Below, piece after piece: positions 25,604 to 34,970 of a DNA stretch of 42,612 bases; position 1 is the first letter of the stretch, and every line of letters begins with the position of its first letter. The translations under genes were made by a program, and so were the position numbers. This stretch comes from Clostridiales bacterium. Its GTDB lineage: Bacteria > Bacillota > Clostridia > Oscillospirales > CAG-272. The stretch is taken from NCBI GenBank assembly GCA_003523225.1, contig DPGK01000003.1:35358-77969 (forward strand), read 5' to 3'. The notes under the pieces were generated by a model, which saw only the letters and a list, made by a program, of their open reading frames with translations, ran no database searches and was not told the origin of the DNA.

Positions 25604-27964
25604 TTATTTTCCGACCCTTATACAGTTATATTTCTCGCCGAGAGAATCAAGCATGGTCTCCTCGCGGCTCTGGCAGGTGAAGATCAGGCACTGACCGCCG
25701 CCGGAGCTCATCCTGCGGCAAAGTGAGGAAAGCAACCCGCGCGCGCGGTCGTCGTCCATCATAGCCAGCGACTCGTCAAAGAGCAGCGGCGGCGCGGATC
25801 TCGGAAAGAGCAGACCTACAAGCGCCATGCGCAGTGAAAAATACGCCGCGTCCCGCGTTCCCACGCTGAGGGCTGAAACGGGTCGTGTCCCCGCTTCTGT
25901 TCCCACCGTTACCGAAAGGTCGGTTCCGACCCCGAACTCTGTGTACTTGCCCCCGGTAAGCTCCGACATTACCGCTCCCGCGTCCCGCCGCAGTCTCGGA
26001 GTCACGCCAAGCCGCAGTGAATTGCCCGCGCCTTCAATGGCGGAGGAGGCAAGAGTTATAGCCTCAAGCTGACGGCGGCAGCTCTCCGTCTCGGCGGCGG
26101 CGGCTTCCCACTGGGGATAGAGCCGCACCGGGCTTTCCGCAGTTGCCTCAAGCGCCGCAAGCCGTTTTTCAAGCTCCACGCGCCTTGCTTCGGTCTTGTC
26201 AAGACGCGCGCGGTCAAAGTCACGCGCCTTTTTCAGATCGCTGAGATTCTGCCCCGCAAGCGCCTGCTCGACGGGGGCTATGCGCGCCCGCAGTGCAGTC
26301 TCGTCCTCTCCGGCAAGGGAGGAGGCAGTCTCCTCGACCGACGTCTCGTATTTGTCTATGTCACGCGCCAGCTTCTCGCGTTCCTCGCAGAAGCCGCGCG
26401 CGCGCTCCGCCATAGCGGTAAGCATATTGATGATTTCGCCGACATCGCGGGAATCGGTCTTTACCCCGCCCTTTTCAAGCAGCCCGCGCGCCTCATCCAG
26501 TGCGGCGTCGGTCGCCGCGCTTTTTTGCGCAAGCTCTGCGTCAAGGCGGGAAAGCAGCGCTCTCAGCTCTGCGCGTTCACTTGCGGCATCGGAAGCGCCG
26601 CGCACCGCCGCATCAAGCTCCTCGGCAGTCGGAAGCACCTTGGATCTTTCTCCGCCACGAACCGCAAAAAACTCCGCAAGCGCGGCACACCTGCGCTTTT
26701 TGCCGGATCTTACGGCAAGGCAGACAGCCCCGGCAACGGCGGCGGCAGCTCCCACACCCACAATCACGGCGGCGCAGATAAGCATAGCATAATTCAAAAG
26801 GTTGAAATAAACCAGCACCGCACCCGCGGCAACGGCGGCAAGTCCGAGCGCAAGCAGTATCGCGCCCGTCGAGGCAAGACGTTTCACAGCCGCGCGCCTC
26901 GCGGCATATTCGCGCGGAACATCGCTTTCCCAACCGTCTCCGAGCTTCCTTTGCGCCGCGTCTCCGATGTCTGCCAGCTCCTCATGCTCGATCCTTCCGC
27001 CTCTTATGCGGCTTACCGATTCATAAGCGTCAAGCCTTGCGCTTTCGGCGGCGTCAAGCCTGCGGGCGGCAGAGTCAAGAGCCGGCGCATACTCGCGGTC
27101 TGGCAGATAGCTGCCAAAGCTCCCGTCCGCCTCAAGCGCAGCCTTCTGCTCGCGCAGCTGAGCGATCTTGCGCTCCCCGGCGTGGAGCATATCAAAACGG
27201 CGCAGTGTCTGAAGCCCGCCGTATGCCGAAAGCCTGTCCTCGTTGGCGTTCAGTGATTTGCGTATATCAGACGCGAGTGAGCGGCATCTTTCCGCCTGAG
27301 ACTGTGCCTCGCGGATATTTACCGCCGACTGCTCGGCGCGCTCAAGCCTTGCCGCAAGCTCGTCGCGGCGGCGCTCAAGAACGGTCAGTCTGCCCTCTCC
27401 GCGTGCGTTTTTCAGCGAACGCCGGGCAGCGCCCAAACGGTTCAGCGCGTTTTTGACGCTGACCGTCGCATCCGCCGAAAAGAGCATATTTTCGATCGCC
27501 TCGCCGACCCCCGCGCCGTCAAGCTCGCCGAGATTGAGCTGACGTATGCAGGCGGTGCTGTCAAATACCGTCTGCGAAACTCCGAGCAGCACGCGCCCGG
27601 GAACCTCGCCCTTGTGTACCTCGCTTCCGGTGGCAAGGTCGATAATGCGAACCCGGTCGGTGCAGCTTTCCCGCGCGCCGGATATGGCGGCGCGGCGCTC
27701 GATGCGGTATTCCTTACCCTCCGACTCCACGGTAATGCTTCCGTCGGCGGCGGAGCTTTTCCAGTTCAGCGCGCGGTCGCGCTCGGCTGCCCCCTCCTCG
27801 CCGCGCCGGGCAGGAAGGCCGTACAGCACAAAGCGCAAAAAGCCTATTATCGAGCTTTTGCCCGACTCGTTGACTCCCTCGATAAGATTGACGCCCGGAA
27901 GCAGGTCGGCGCTGAAGTCCTCAAGAGGACCAAATTCCTTAATCTCAACATGTTTTATTATCAA
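25604..27964 (-). CDS. YhaN-like AAA ATPase (SMC/SbcC-related)
   Basis: 786 aa. RecF/SbcC-like head with Walker A GVNESGKSS (30-38), long coiled-coil arms (about 170-340 and 450-640), two hydrophobic segments in the middle (about 368-390 and 396-420), which is characteristic of YhaN and absent from SbcC, the ABC-type signature SALSVGTRDAAYFSLRMAL and Walker B PLLFDESLAMMDD near 725. Paired with the YhaO-like nuclease, whose stop overlaps its start by 4 nt (ATGA), so the two are translationally coupled and probably form a complex for processing DNA ends, perhaps at the membrane. The exact role of YhaN is not settled. Confidence 0.85.
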   Translation of the reverse strand: MIIKHVEIKEFGPLEDFSADLLPGVNLIEGVNESGKSSIIGFLRFVLYGLPARRGEEGAAERDRALNWKSSAADGSITVESEGKEYRIERRAAISGARESCTDRVRIIDLATGSEVHKGEVPGRVLLGVSQTVFDSTACIRQLNLGELDGAGVGEAIENMLFSADATVSVKNALNRLGAARRSLKNARGEGRLTVLERRRDELAARLERAEQSAVNIREAQSQAERCRSLASDIRKSLNANEDRLSAYGGLQTLRRFDMLHAGERKIAQLREQKAALEADGSFGSYLPDREYAPALDSAARRLDAAESARLDAYESVSRIRGGRIEHEELADIGDAAQRKLGDGWESDVPREYAARRAAVKRLASTGAILLALGLAAVAAGAVLVYFNLLNYAMLICAAVIVGVGAAAAVAGAVCLAVRSGKKRRCAALAEFFAVRGGERSKVLPTAEELDAAVRGASDAASERAELRALLSRLDAELAQKSAATDAALDEARGLLEKGGVKTDSRDVGEIINMLTAMAERARGFCEEREKLARDIDKYETSVEETASSLAGEDETALRARIAPVEQALAGQNLSDLKKARDFDRARLDKTEARRVELEKRLAALEATAESPVRLYPQWEAAAAETESCRRQLEAITLASSAIEGAGNSLRLGVTPRLRRDAGAVMSELTGGKYTEFGVGTDLSVTVGTEAGTRPVSALSVGTRDAAYFSLRMALVGLLFPRSAPPLLFDESLAMMDDDRARGLLSSLCRRMSSGGGQCLIFTCQSREETMLDSLGEKYNCIRVGK

Positions 27965-29124
27965 TTTGAGCCTCCCTCGTCAAGAAAAGGTCTGCCGTCA
28001 AGCGCGCGAAGCCCTATCCGCAGTGCTGACGCGGCAGTGCGGCGTTCCTCCGGGCTTCCGTTCTGCATCATTGGCAGGAGGGTACGGTAAAGCTCACCGC
28101 GGACGGTCATATCCTCGGCAAGCGCCCCGCCGTCCATGAGAGGCAGAGTGCCGTCGGTAATTTCAAGTGAATAAAGCGAATATCCCTCCGCACTCTCTGC
28201 CGCGCCGCGTATTTTGCGGACATCGGGCAGATATTCGGCAGGAACCTCACCTGTCAGTGAAAGGCTCAGCGACGTAGCTCCCGGCTGTTCGAGCTTTTCT
28301 ATGGCTTGGGTCACGGCGGCGGCAGCTTCCGCATCGCTTCCGGCTCCGCTGATATTGACGGAAGTGCAAAGATAGCGATGCTCGCCGACGCACACGCGGC
28401 GAATGTCACTCACCCGCCCGTCCTCAAAGGTTATCACCGATACCGCGCCGAAGCCCTGCTCGTCAAAGCCGCGTCCCTCGGGAAATCCGCAGTATGCCGC
28501 AAGCGTTTTTCCGTAGAGTGTCGGTTCGGGAGGGTTGTGGATATGTCCCAGAGCCGCAAGCGCCAGCCCACTGTCGGCAAGCTCACGCGGGGTAAGCGGA
28601 GCATATTTTGAGATCGGGGACAGAATATCCGCGTGGGCACAGAGCACGCCCACCCTTCCCGGGCGTTCAAGACTGCCCCTACCCGACAGCGGACTCTGCT
28701 CCATACGGTCGCAGTTGAAGGCATATCCCCAAACAGTCAGCGCAAGCTCCGGGAAATCAAAGCATGACAGCTCCTCCGACCTGAATATATGTACATTCTC
28801 CGGGAAGCCGGAGCTGCGCGACGCCCACACACTTCCCTCGGTATACGGGTCGTGATTTCCGGGGGAGATCACAACAGGACCGCCAAAGCCCGCAAAAGCC
28901 TCGCTCATGGCGGCAACGGTGTCGGGGCAGATGTATGAGCAGTCAAATACGTCTCCGGATATCAGCACCGCGCCGCATCCCTCATCAGAGGCAAGGCGCA
29001 GCACGCGGGAAAAGGCGCGGCAAAGACCGCGCCGCCTTTCCTCGCCGCGCGCGGGGTCGGCGGCGGACAGTGAGGAAAAGGGCGAATCAAGGTGAAAGTC
29101 CCCGCAGTGCAGAATTTTAAGCAT
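27961..29124 (-). CDS. YhaO-like DNA repair exonuclease (metallophosphoesterase)
   Basis: 387 aa, calcineurin-like phosphoesterase of the SbcD/Mre11 type. Metal ligands in order: Asp9 and His11 (CGDFHLDS), Asp58 (SGDVFD), Asn90-His91 (GNHD), His164 (CAHAD) and His194/His196 (LGHIH). The C-terminal part (about 260-387) is the cap region. Partner of the YhaN-like ATPase encoded next. RBS AAAGGAG about 9 nt before the ATG. 33 nt downstream of galT, so probably transcribed with it, though function gives no obvious reason. Confidence 0.87.
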   Translation of the reverse strand: MLKILHCGDFHLDSPFSSLSAADPARGEERRRGLCRAFSRVLRLASDEGCGAVLISGDVFDCSYICPDTVAAMSEAFAGFGGPVVISPGNHDPYTEGSVWASRSSGFPENVHIFRSEELSCFDFPELALTVWGYAFNCDRMEQSPLSGRGSLERPGRVGVLCAHADILSPISKYAPLTPRELADSGLALAALGHIHNPPEPTLYGKTLAAYCGFPEGRGFDEQGFGAVSVITFEDGRVSDIRRVCVGEHRYLCTSVNISGAGSDAEAAAAVTQAIEKLEQPGATSLSLSLTGEVPAEYLPDVRKIRGAAESAEGYSLYSLEITDGTLPLMDGGALAEDMTVRGELYRTLLPMMQNGSPEERRTAASALRIGLRALDGRPFLDEGGSN

Positions 29125-29157
29125 CTGTATGCTCTCCTTTCAGCTTTTAGCGGTGTA

Positions 29158-30702
29158 TCAGTCGCGTGCTTCAAGACCGACCGAGCCGGTAAAACGCAAA
29201 AACGCCGCCCTTCCGTCCGGAGTGTCCTTGAACACGCCCGCGTCGCGCAGCACCCCGACAAAGGTGTTGCCTATCTCGGCGCGGAGCATGGTTATTATCT
29301 CGTATGTGCTGTCAAGTCTGCCGTATCTGCCGCGGAAGGCTTCAAGCCACGCGGCGTGCTTGCCGCATACCGGGTCGGAGGCAATATCCGCGTCAGCAAG
29401 GATAAGGGAAGCAAGCCGCTCGGTCTCGCTCTTCAGTCGCGAGGGCAGTACGGCAAGTCCCATGACCTCAATAAGTCCTATGTTTTCTTTCTTTATATTA
29501 TGCTTGTCGGGATGCGGATGGAAGACGCCAAGCGGCAGCTCGGGTGTGGTAAGATTGTTGCGCAGTACCAGATCAAGCTCGTAATCCTCGCCGCGTCGAC
29601 GTGCTATCGGAGTTACCGTGTTGTGCGGCTCACCATCCGAATGGTCAAAAACCATCGCCGCAGGGTCGCTGTAGCCGCGCCATGCCTCAAGTATGCGGTC
29701 GGCAAGGGAAACAAGGCTTTCACGCTCTGCCGCGCGCAGGCGGATGACAGACATCGGCCAGCGCACTATCCCGGCGCTGACGGAGGGATAATCCGGTATC
29801 CGTAGCTCCTGAGCTATGGGAGCACGCGCCATGGGAAATTCGTAGCAGCCGCCCTGCATATGGTCGTGTGTCAGAATTGAGCCGCCGACGACCGGAAGAT
29901 CGGCGTTTGAACCGATGAAATAATGAGGAAGCAGAGTGACAAAATCCAAAAGACGCACAAAGGTGTCATGGGATATGCGCATCGGCTCATGCCGGGGAGA
30001 GAGCACTATGCAATGCTCATTGTAATAAACATACGGCGAATACTGCATATACCACTCCTCGCCGCCGAGCGGAAGCGCTATCTGGCGCAGATTCTGCCGT
30101 GCGGGTGCGACCGCGCTGCCCGGAAAGCCCACGTTTTCATGGCAGAGCAGGCAGGAGGGGTAGCCGCTTTTGGGAGCGGAGAGCGCCGCGGCAATGTCGC
30201 GCGGGTCCTTTTCGGGCTTTGACATATTTATTGAAATATCAATATCTCCGTACTCCGACGGCACTCTCCAGCGCAGATCCCGCGCGACGCGGGAGGCGCG
30301 TATGTAGTTGCAGTCGCGGCACATACGGTAGAAATTATCTGTGGCAAGCTGACGCGATACATCCATATCTGCGGCAAAGCGCGCGCTGACCTCACCGGGG
30401 CGCGGGGTAAGATGCCCCATCAGCCGTGTGTCAAAGTTGTCCCGCGAGGAGGTGGTGTCGGGGATTATCCCGTTTTCCACCGCGCAGTCGCAAAGCGCGC
30501 AAAGCAGATTTTCAAGCCGTATCTCCGGTGGCTCGGAGGGTGTCGCAGAGGGGGCGCAGTCGGTAAAAACAGAAAGATGCATATCCTCGCAAAGCGCGTT
30601 TGCCACCCATACCCTGTCGTCGCGGGAAATAAGTCCGCGCTCCTCTCCATAGTCGCACAGCGCGGCAATAAGTCCGTTTATTTTTTCGGTGTTCTGAAGC
30701 AT
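29158..30702 (-). CDS. galT: UDP-glucose--hexose-1-phosphate uridylyltransferase (GalT, Firmicutes type)
   Basis: 514 aa, the length of the Firmicutes GalT2 family rather than the about 350 aa of E. coli GalT. Transfers UMP between UDP-glucose and galactose 1-phosphate in the Leloir pathway. The catalytic triad motif H279-D-H281-M-Q283 (canonical HxHxQ) is in the context SILTHDHMQGG; the CLLC segment near 184-187 and the YVYYNEHCIVLSPRHEPM block near 224-241 are typical of the family. galK and galE are not adjacent. Near-consensus promoter 60 bp upstream; first gene of galT-yhaO-yhaN. Confidence 0.9.
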   Translation of the reverse strand: MLQNTEKINGLIAALCDYGEERGLISRDDRVWVANALCEDMHLSVFTDCAPSATPSEPPEIRLENLLCALCDCAVENGIIPDTTSSRDNFDTRLMGHLTPRPGEVSARFAADMDVSRQLATDNFYRMCRDCNYIRASRVARDLRWRVPSEYGDIDISINMSKPEKDPRDIAAALSAPKSGYPSCLLCHENVGFPGSAVAPARQNLRQIALPLGGEEWYMQYSPYVYYNEHCIVLSPRHEPMRISHDTFVRLLDFVTLLPHYFIGSNADLPVVGGSILTHDHMQGGCYEFPMARAPIAQELRIPDYPSVSAGIVRWPMSVIRLRAAERESLVSLADRILEAWRGYSDPAAMVFDHSDGEPHNTVTPIARRRGEDYELDLVLRNNLTTPELPLGVFHPHPDKHNIKKENIGLIEVMGLAVLPSRLKSETERLASLILADADIASDPVCGKHAAWLEAFRGRYGRLDSTYEIITMLRAEIGNTFVGVLRDAGVFKDTPDGRAAFLRFTGSVGLEARD

Positions 30703-30762
30703 GATAGTAAGCCGTTCCTTTCGCCGGGGAGACCGGAACCTGAAAATGTAATAATCATATAT

Positions 30763-30791
30763 ATTATATCACTAAAACGCAGGGCTGTAAA
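30763..30791 (-). promoter_or_regulatory. Sigma-A promoter of galT-yhaO-yhaN
   Basis: On the minus strand TTTACA (30786-30791), 17-bp spacer, TATAAT (30763-30768). Confidence 0.75.
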
Positions 30792-30899
30792 GCGCCCGGG
30801 CGACATTAAAAGCGTTTTTTCGCCGCCCCATGACCTCATCGCGCCCATGCGCCATGCGCCGCTGTATTTTTTAATTTCTTTTTAATTTGATTTTTTATA

Positions 30900-30928
30900 T
30901 TGAAATACCTCGCCCGATGCGGTATAAT
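30900..30928 (+). promoter_or_regulatory. Sigma-A promoter of the DUF1846 gene
   Basis: TTGAAA (30900-30905), 17-bp spacer, TATAAT (30923-30928), 70 bp before the start at 30999. With the galT promoter it fills the 296-bp divergent gap 30703-30998. Confidence 0.78.
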
Positions 30929-30998
30929 GTTAAGGCAGTGCTGACGGATCCTTACCCGCCGCGCTGCCTTCAATACCGTTTTTCTGAGGGGATCAATT

Positions 30999-32483
30999 AT
31001 GTATCACATCGGCTTTGACAACGAAAAATATCTCAAGCTCCAGTCCGAGCATATACGCGAGCGCATCTCCGAGTTCGGCGGTAAGCTCTATCTTGAATTC
31101 GGCGGCAAGCTGTACGACGATTATCACGCCTCCCGCGTTCTGCCCGGCTTTGCCCCCGACAGCAAGCTGCGTATGCTGCTTGAGCTTAAGGAGCAGGCGG
31201 AGATAGTAATTGTCATAAACGCCGGAGACATTGAAAAAAACAAAAAACGCGGCGACCTCGGCATCACCTATGACGAGGACGTGCTGCGCCTTATCGACAT
31301 TTTCCGCCATTTCGGGCTTTACGTCGGCAGCGTGGTGCTTACGCGCTATGAGTCACAGCCCGCGGCGCGCGCCTTCCGCGCAAAGCTCGAAGCTCTCGGC
31401 ATCCCCGTATACCGCCATTATTCTATCGAAGGCTACCCCTCAAACGTAAAAAAGATAATAAGTCCCGAGGGCTACGGCAAGAACGACTGGATAGAAACCA
31501 CCCGTCCCCTTGTCGTCGTGACCGCCCCCGGTCCCGGAAGCGGCAAAATGGCAGTCTGCCTTTCTCAGATATACAACGACAACGCGCGCGGCATCAAATC
31601 CGGCTACGCCAAATTCGAGACCTTCCCCATCTGGAATCTTCCGCTGCGTCACCCCGTCAACATCGCGTACGAGGCGGCGACCACCGATCTTTCCGACATC
31701 AACATGATAGACCCCTTCCACCTTGACGCATACGGCGTCACCACCGTCAACTATAACCGCGACATCGAGATCTTCCCCGTCGTTTCGGCAACGCTTGAAA
31801 TGATACTCGGCAAATGCCCCTACAAGTCCCCAACCGACATGGGCGTGAACATGGCGGGCTTTTGCATAACCGATGACGAGGCGGTGCGCGCGGCGGCAAA
31901 GCAGGAGATAATACGACGCTACTACGGCGCGCTGTGCGAGCAGAAGCGCGGCAACATCAGTGCCGACGTTGTCTACAAGCACGAGCTGCAAATGAAGCAG
32001 GCGGGACTCTCCGCCGATGACCGCCCGGTAGTCGGCGCGGCGCTTGCCAAAGCCGCCGAGTCGGGCACTCCCTCCGCGGCGCTTGAGCTTCCGGACGGCA
32101 GAATAGTTACCGGAAAGACCTCAAACCTGCTCGGCGCGTCTGCGGCAATGCTTATGAACGCGCTGAAGGCGCTGGCAGGGATCGACGATTCACTTAAGCT
32201 CATCTCCCCCGCCATCCTTGAGCCGATACAGCACCTGAAGGTAGATTATCTTGGAAACCACAACCCGCGCCTGCACACCGACGAGCTGCTTATCGCGCTG
32301 TCGGTCTGTGCCGTGACCTCCCCCGCCGCCGAGCGGGCTACCGAGCAGCTTGCACTGCTTCGCGGCTGTGAGGCTCACTCCACCGTGATACTTTCACAGG
32401 TGGATGAAAACCTGCTCAAAAAGCTCGGCGTCAACATTACATACGAGCCGGTTTATCAGACGAAAAAGCTTTATCACAAATAA
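30999..32483 (+). CDS. DUF1846 family protein
   Basis: 494 aa, full family length. Starts [19 protein letters not shown], followed by [23 protein letters not shown], both family signatures; the middle contains a nucleotide-binding-like glycine loop ([20 protein letters not shown], about 174-193). Structures of family members exist, but to my knowledge no biochemical function is established. The P-loop-like segment suggests nucleotide use. RBS GAGGGG about 7 nt before the ATG. Followed after 125 nt by the LTA-synthase-like gene; no link between them is known. Confidence 0.88.
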   Translation: MYHIGFDNEKYLKLQSEHIRERISEFGGKLYLEFGGKLYDDYHASRVLPGFAPDSKLRMLLELKEQAEIVIVINAGDIEKNKKRGDLGITYDEDVLRLIDIFRHFGLYVGSVVLTRYESQPAARAFRAKLEALGIPVYRHYSIEGYPSNVKKIISPEGYGKNDWIETTRPLVVVTAPGPGSGKMAVCLSQIYNDNARGIKSGYAKFETFPIWNLPLRHPVNIAYEAATTDLSDINMIDPFHLDAYGVTTVNYNRDIEIFPVVSATLEMILGKCPYKSPTDMGVNMAGFCITDDEAVRAAAKQEIIRRYYGALCEQKRGNISADVVYKHELQMKQAGLSADDRPVVGAALAKAAESGTPSAALELPDGRIVTGKTSNLLGASAAMLMNALKALAGIDDSLKLISPAILEPIQHLKVDYLGNHNPRLHTDELLIALSVCAVTSPAAERATEQLALLRGCEAHSTVILSQVDENLLKKLGVNITYEPVYQTKKLYHK

Positions 32484-32547
32484 TTAACATATGTTTACAG
32501 ATTACCGTTGATTTGACCGACGCGTGACGGTAAAATAATATTTACAG

Positions 32548-32568
32548 TCACCCCTCACCCCTCACCCC
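32548..32568. repeat. Three 7-bp tandem repeats upstream of the sulfatase gene
   Basis: TCACCCC is repeated perfectly three times (32548-32554, 32555-32561, 32562-32568), ending 28 bp before the RBS of the next gene. It could be a slippage-prone tract. Confidence 0.85.
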
Positions 32569-32608
32569 TGCGCAAAACGCAGAACCGCCCAAAGAAAGGA
32601 AGTAAAAA

Positions 32609-34855
32609 TTGAATCAGAACAATCCCGAAAACGCCGTGACCCGCAGCGACGTGGGACGCATTGAAGAAGCCGCCCGGCGGCGCACTGCGCCGCGCCGCGT
32701 CCCAAGCGATAAGGATCCCTCCGACCGCGGATTCCATAATATACTCACCGTCACCCTCTGGCCTTTGTTTGTGCTTTATCTTGAGCTGGTGCTGAGACTT
32801 CTGCTGTACAAGCAGGTAAGCGGCAGGCAGTTTGCATATTCCGTTCTCTTTTCCTTCGGCACAGGTCTTATCTGCGCCCTTCTGACCTCATTTTTCAGCA
32901 GAAAGGTCAACTTTATTCTTACGCTGGTGCTTTCCGGCTTCCTTACCATCTACTTTAACGTACAGCTGGTCTACTACTGCTTCTTCTCTGACTTTTTCTA
33001 CTGGGATCAGCTTGCCGTAGCCGGTGATGTAACGGCGTTCTGGCGCGAGACCCTTTCAACCATCCTTTCAAACTGGTACGGCATTCTTCTGCTGCTTGCC
33101 CCCTTTGTGCTTTACTGCATATTCGGCAGAAAGCTCATGCCCGCCGACCCGCTTGACTGGGGCTTCCGCGGTGCTTGCGCGGCGCTTGCGTTTGTCTTTA
33201 TTCTGTGCGGCAACGGCTTTATCGCCTTTCACGACTCCGAGCTTGACGACAAATACTACTACGGCAGCGGCTACCGCATGACCGAGGCGGTGCAAAGATT
33301 CGGAATGATCACAGCCTTCCGGCTTGACACGCAGTACACCCTTTTCGGCATCCCCGAAAGTCCGGATGTTCACGATCCCGATTCCACCACAATTGACCCC
33401 GGCTCCATCTTCATCAAGGACACAACTTCCGCCGAAACAACAAAAACTCCGACGCCCGAGAGCAGCGGAAATACTCCCGATTCCTCAACTGATATTCCGG
33501 TCACTACCGAACCGCCGCGTCCCATCGAGACAGGTCCCAATGTGCTTGACATCGACTTTGACGCGCTTATCGCCGGAACCACAAACGCGGCGCTTAAGGA
33601 CGCTCACAGCTATTTCAAGAACCGCACCCCCACAGGCAAAAACTATTACACCGGGCTTTTTGAGGGCAAAAACCTCATTTTCATGACGGTCGAGGCATGG
33701 GCGCCCGCCGCCATTGACGAAAAGCTGACCCCCACTCTTTACAAAATGAAGAATGAGGGCTTCGTATTTGAAAATTACTACTGCTCCAACTGGGGCGGCA
33801 GTACCGCTACCGGTGAATACGCCGTTATGTCCGGAAACTTCTACACCTCATCCAAGTGTCTTGCATACAGCGCCGACACTCTGATGAAGTTTGCGACCGG
33901 AAATATGTTCAAGGCAGCCGGATACAACTGCTACGGCTTCCACAACCACACCTACACCTACTATTCGCGCAACCTTTCGCACCCGAATATGGGCTTTCAG
34001 TGGTACGGCATCGGCAACTGGGACAAATCAAGTCTGTTTACCGAGCAGTGGCCGAAATCCGACCGCGAGCTTGCCATCAACACCCTTGACTATATCACCG
34101 CCGACAAGCCCTTCCACATTTATTATATGACCGTCAGCGGTCACGCGCTCCAGACCTGGGGCGGCAACGCAAACGCCCGCAATCACAAGGCGGAAATACT
34201 TGCCGCAGGGCTTGATTACACCGACCAGAACGCCCTGTCCTTCATCGCTTCACAGTACGAGGTGGAGCTGATGGTGCGCACTCTTATCGAAGACCTTGAT
34301 AAGAAGGGCATACTTGAGGACACGGTGTTTGTAATGGCTCCCGACCATTATCCCTACCAGATATCTCAGGACAACAACGAGACCTACTCGGCGCTCTCCG
34401 ACCTCTACAAGATCCCGCTGACCTCAAATCCCTCCGACATTGAGGGCAACTTTGACCTTTACCGCGCGCCGCTCATCATATGGTCGGCGTCAATGAAGGA
34501 GCCTGTAAAGGTGGAAAAGGTCTGCTCGGCAATCGACATTCTTCCCACCGTGCTCAACCTGTTCGGCATGGATTATGATTCCCGCCTTATCATGGGTCAC
34601 GACATTCTCTCGGACAGCGACGGATTTGTCATCCTCAACTGCAACGGAAGCGGCGGCTCATGGCACTGGATAACCGATTACGGAAGCTACAACACCAAAA
34701 CAAAGGTATTTACTCCCGCTCCCGGCGTTACCGTCAACGGTTCACAGCTTCAGGGCTATATCAGCTCCAACAACACGATGGTAAACTTAATGACCAAATA
34801 CTCAAAATACATCCTCAATGAGGATTATTACCGCAAGGTCTTTCCGAACGGCTGA
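32609..34855 (+). CDS. LTA-synthase-like membrane sulfatase/phosphoglycerol transferase
   Basis: 748 aa. Cytoplasmic N-terminus, about five transmembrane helices (46-70, 78-100, 105-135, 155-175, 190-210), a Thr/Pro/Ser-rich linker (about 270-310), then an extracellular alkaline-phosphatase-fold domain (about 345-735) of the LtaS type. Metal and nucleophile sites: the Glu in FMTVEAWAP (about 362), Thr399 in WGGSTATGEYAVMSG, and the Asp-His pair in MAPDHYPYQ (about 575). It should transfer glycerol phosphate or a similar group from lipid donors to an envelope polymer or glycolipid. The substrate is not certain: phosphoglycerol transferases on glycans have the same fold. TTG start at 32609, set by AAAGGAAG at 32595-32602. 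Confidence 0.85.
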   Translation: MNQNNPENAVTRSDVGRIEEAARRRTAPRRVPSDKDPSDRGFHNILTVTLWPLFVLYLELVLRLLLYKQVSGRQFAYSVLFSFGTGLICALLTSFFSRKVNFILTLVLSGFLTIYFNVQLVYYCFFSDFFYWDQLAVAGDVTAFWRETLSTILSNWYGILLLLAPFVLYCIFGRKLMPADPLDWGFRGACAALAFVFILCGNGFIAFHDSELDDKYYYGSGYRMTEAVQRFGMITAFRLDTQYTLFGIPESPDVHDPDSTTIDPGSIFIKDTTSAETTKTPTPESSGNTPDSSTDIPVTTEPPRPIETGPNVLDIDFDALIAGTTNAALKDAHSYFKNRTPTGKNYYTGLFEGKNLIFMTVEAWAPAAIDEKLTPTLYKMKNEGFVFENYYCSNWGGSTATGEYAVMSGNFYTSSKCLAYSADTLMKFATGNMFKAAGYNCYGFHNHTYTYYSRNLSHPNMGFQWYGIGNWDKSSLFTEQWPKSDRELAINTLDYITADKPFHIYYMTVSGHALQTWGGNANARNHKAEILAAGLDYTDQNALSFIASQYEVELMVRTLIEDLDKKGILEDTVFVMAPDHYPYQISQDNNETYSALSDLYKIPLTSNPSDIEGNFDLYRAPLIIWSASMKEPVKVEKVCSAIDILPTVLNLFGMDYDSRLIMGHDILSDSDGFVILNCNGSGGSWHWITDYGSYNTKTKVFTPAPGVTVNGSQLQGYISSNNTMVNLMTKYSKYILNEDYYRKVFPNG

Positions 34856-34881
34856 CAAGCCTTTGGAAGTCGATAATGGCG

Positions 34882-34950
34882 GCGCGGAGAACCGCGCAAA
34901 CAACTGAAGCAGCGGGGCTGGCGAAGGCTTATTCGGCTTTTGCCGGCCCC
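34882..34950 (+). other. Two hairpins between the sulfatase and oxidoreductase genes
   Basis: A perfect 6-bp hairpin (34882-34887 with 34892-34897, AGAA loop) and a 9-bp stem with one G-U pair (34914-34922 with 34942-34950). Neither is followed by a T-run, so they are not standard terminators. They could stabilise the message or mark a processing site. Confidence 0.35.
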
Positions 34951-34970
34951 GAATGAAAGAAGGCGGAAAA

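Noticed and set aside
26525..27256. 243-codon plus-strand open frame
   Set aside because: Antisense of the YhaN-like gene in GC-rich DNA with few stops; low-complexity Arg/Gly/His-rich product.
29092..29805. 237-codon plus-strand open frame
   Set aside because: Runs opposite yhaO start and galT; shadow of conserved genes.
31440..31991. 183-codon minus-strand open frame
   Set aside because: Opposite the DUF1846 gene; Val/Gly-rich product typical of an antisense frame.
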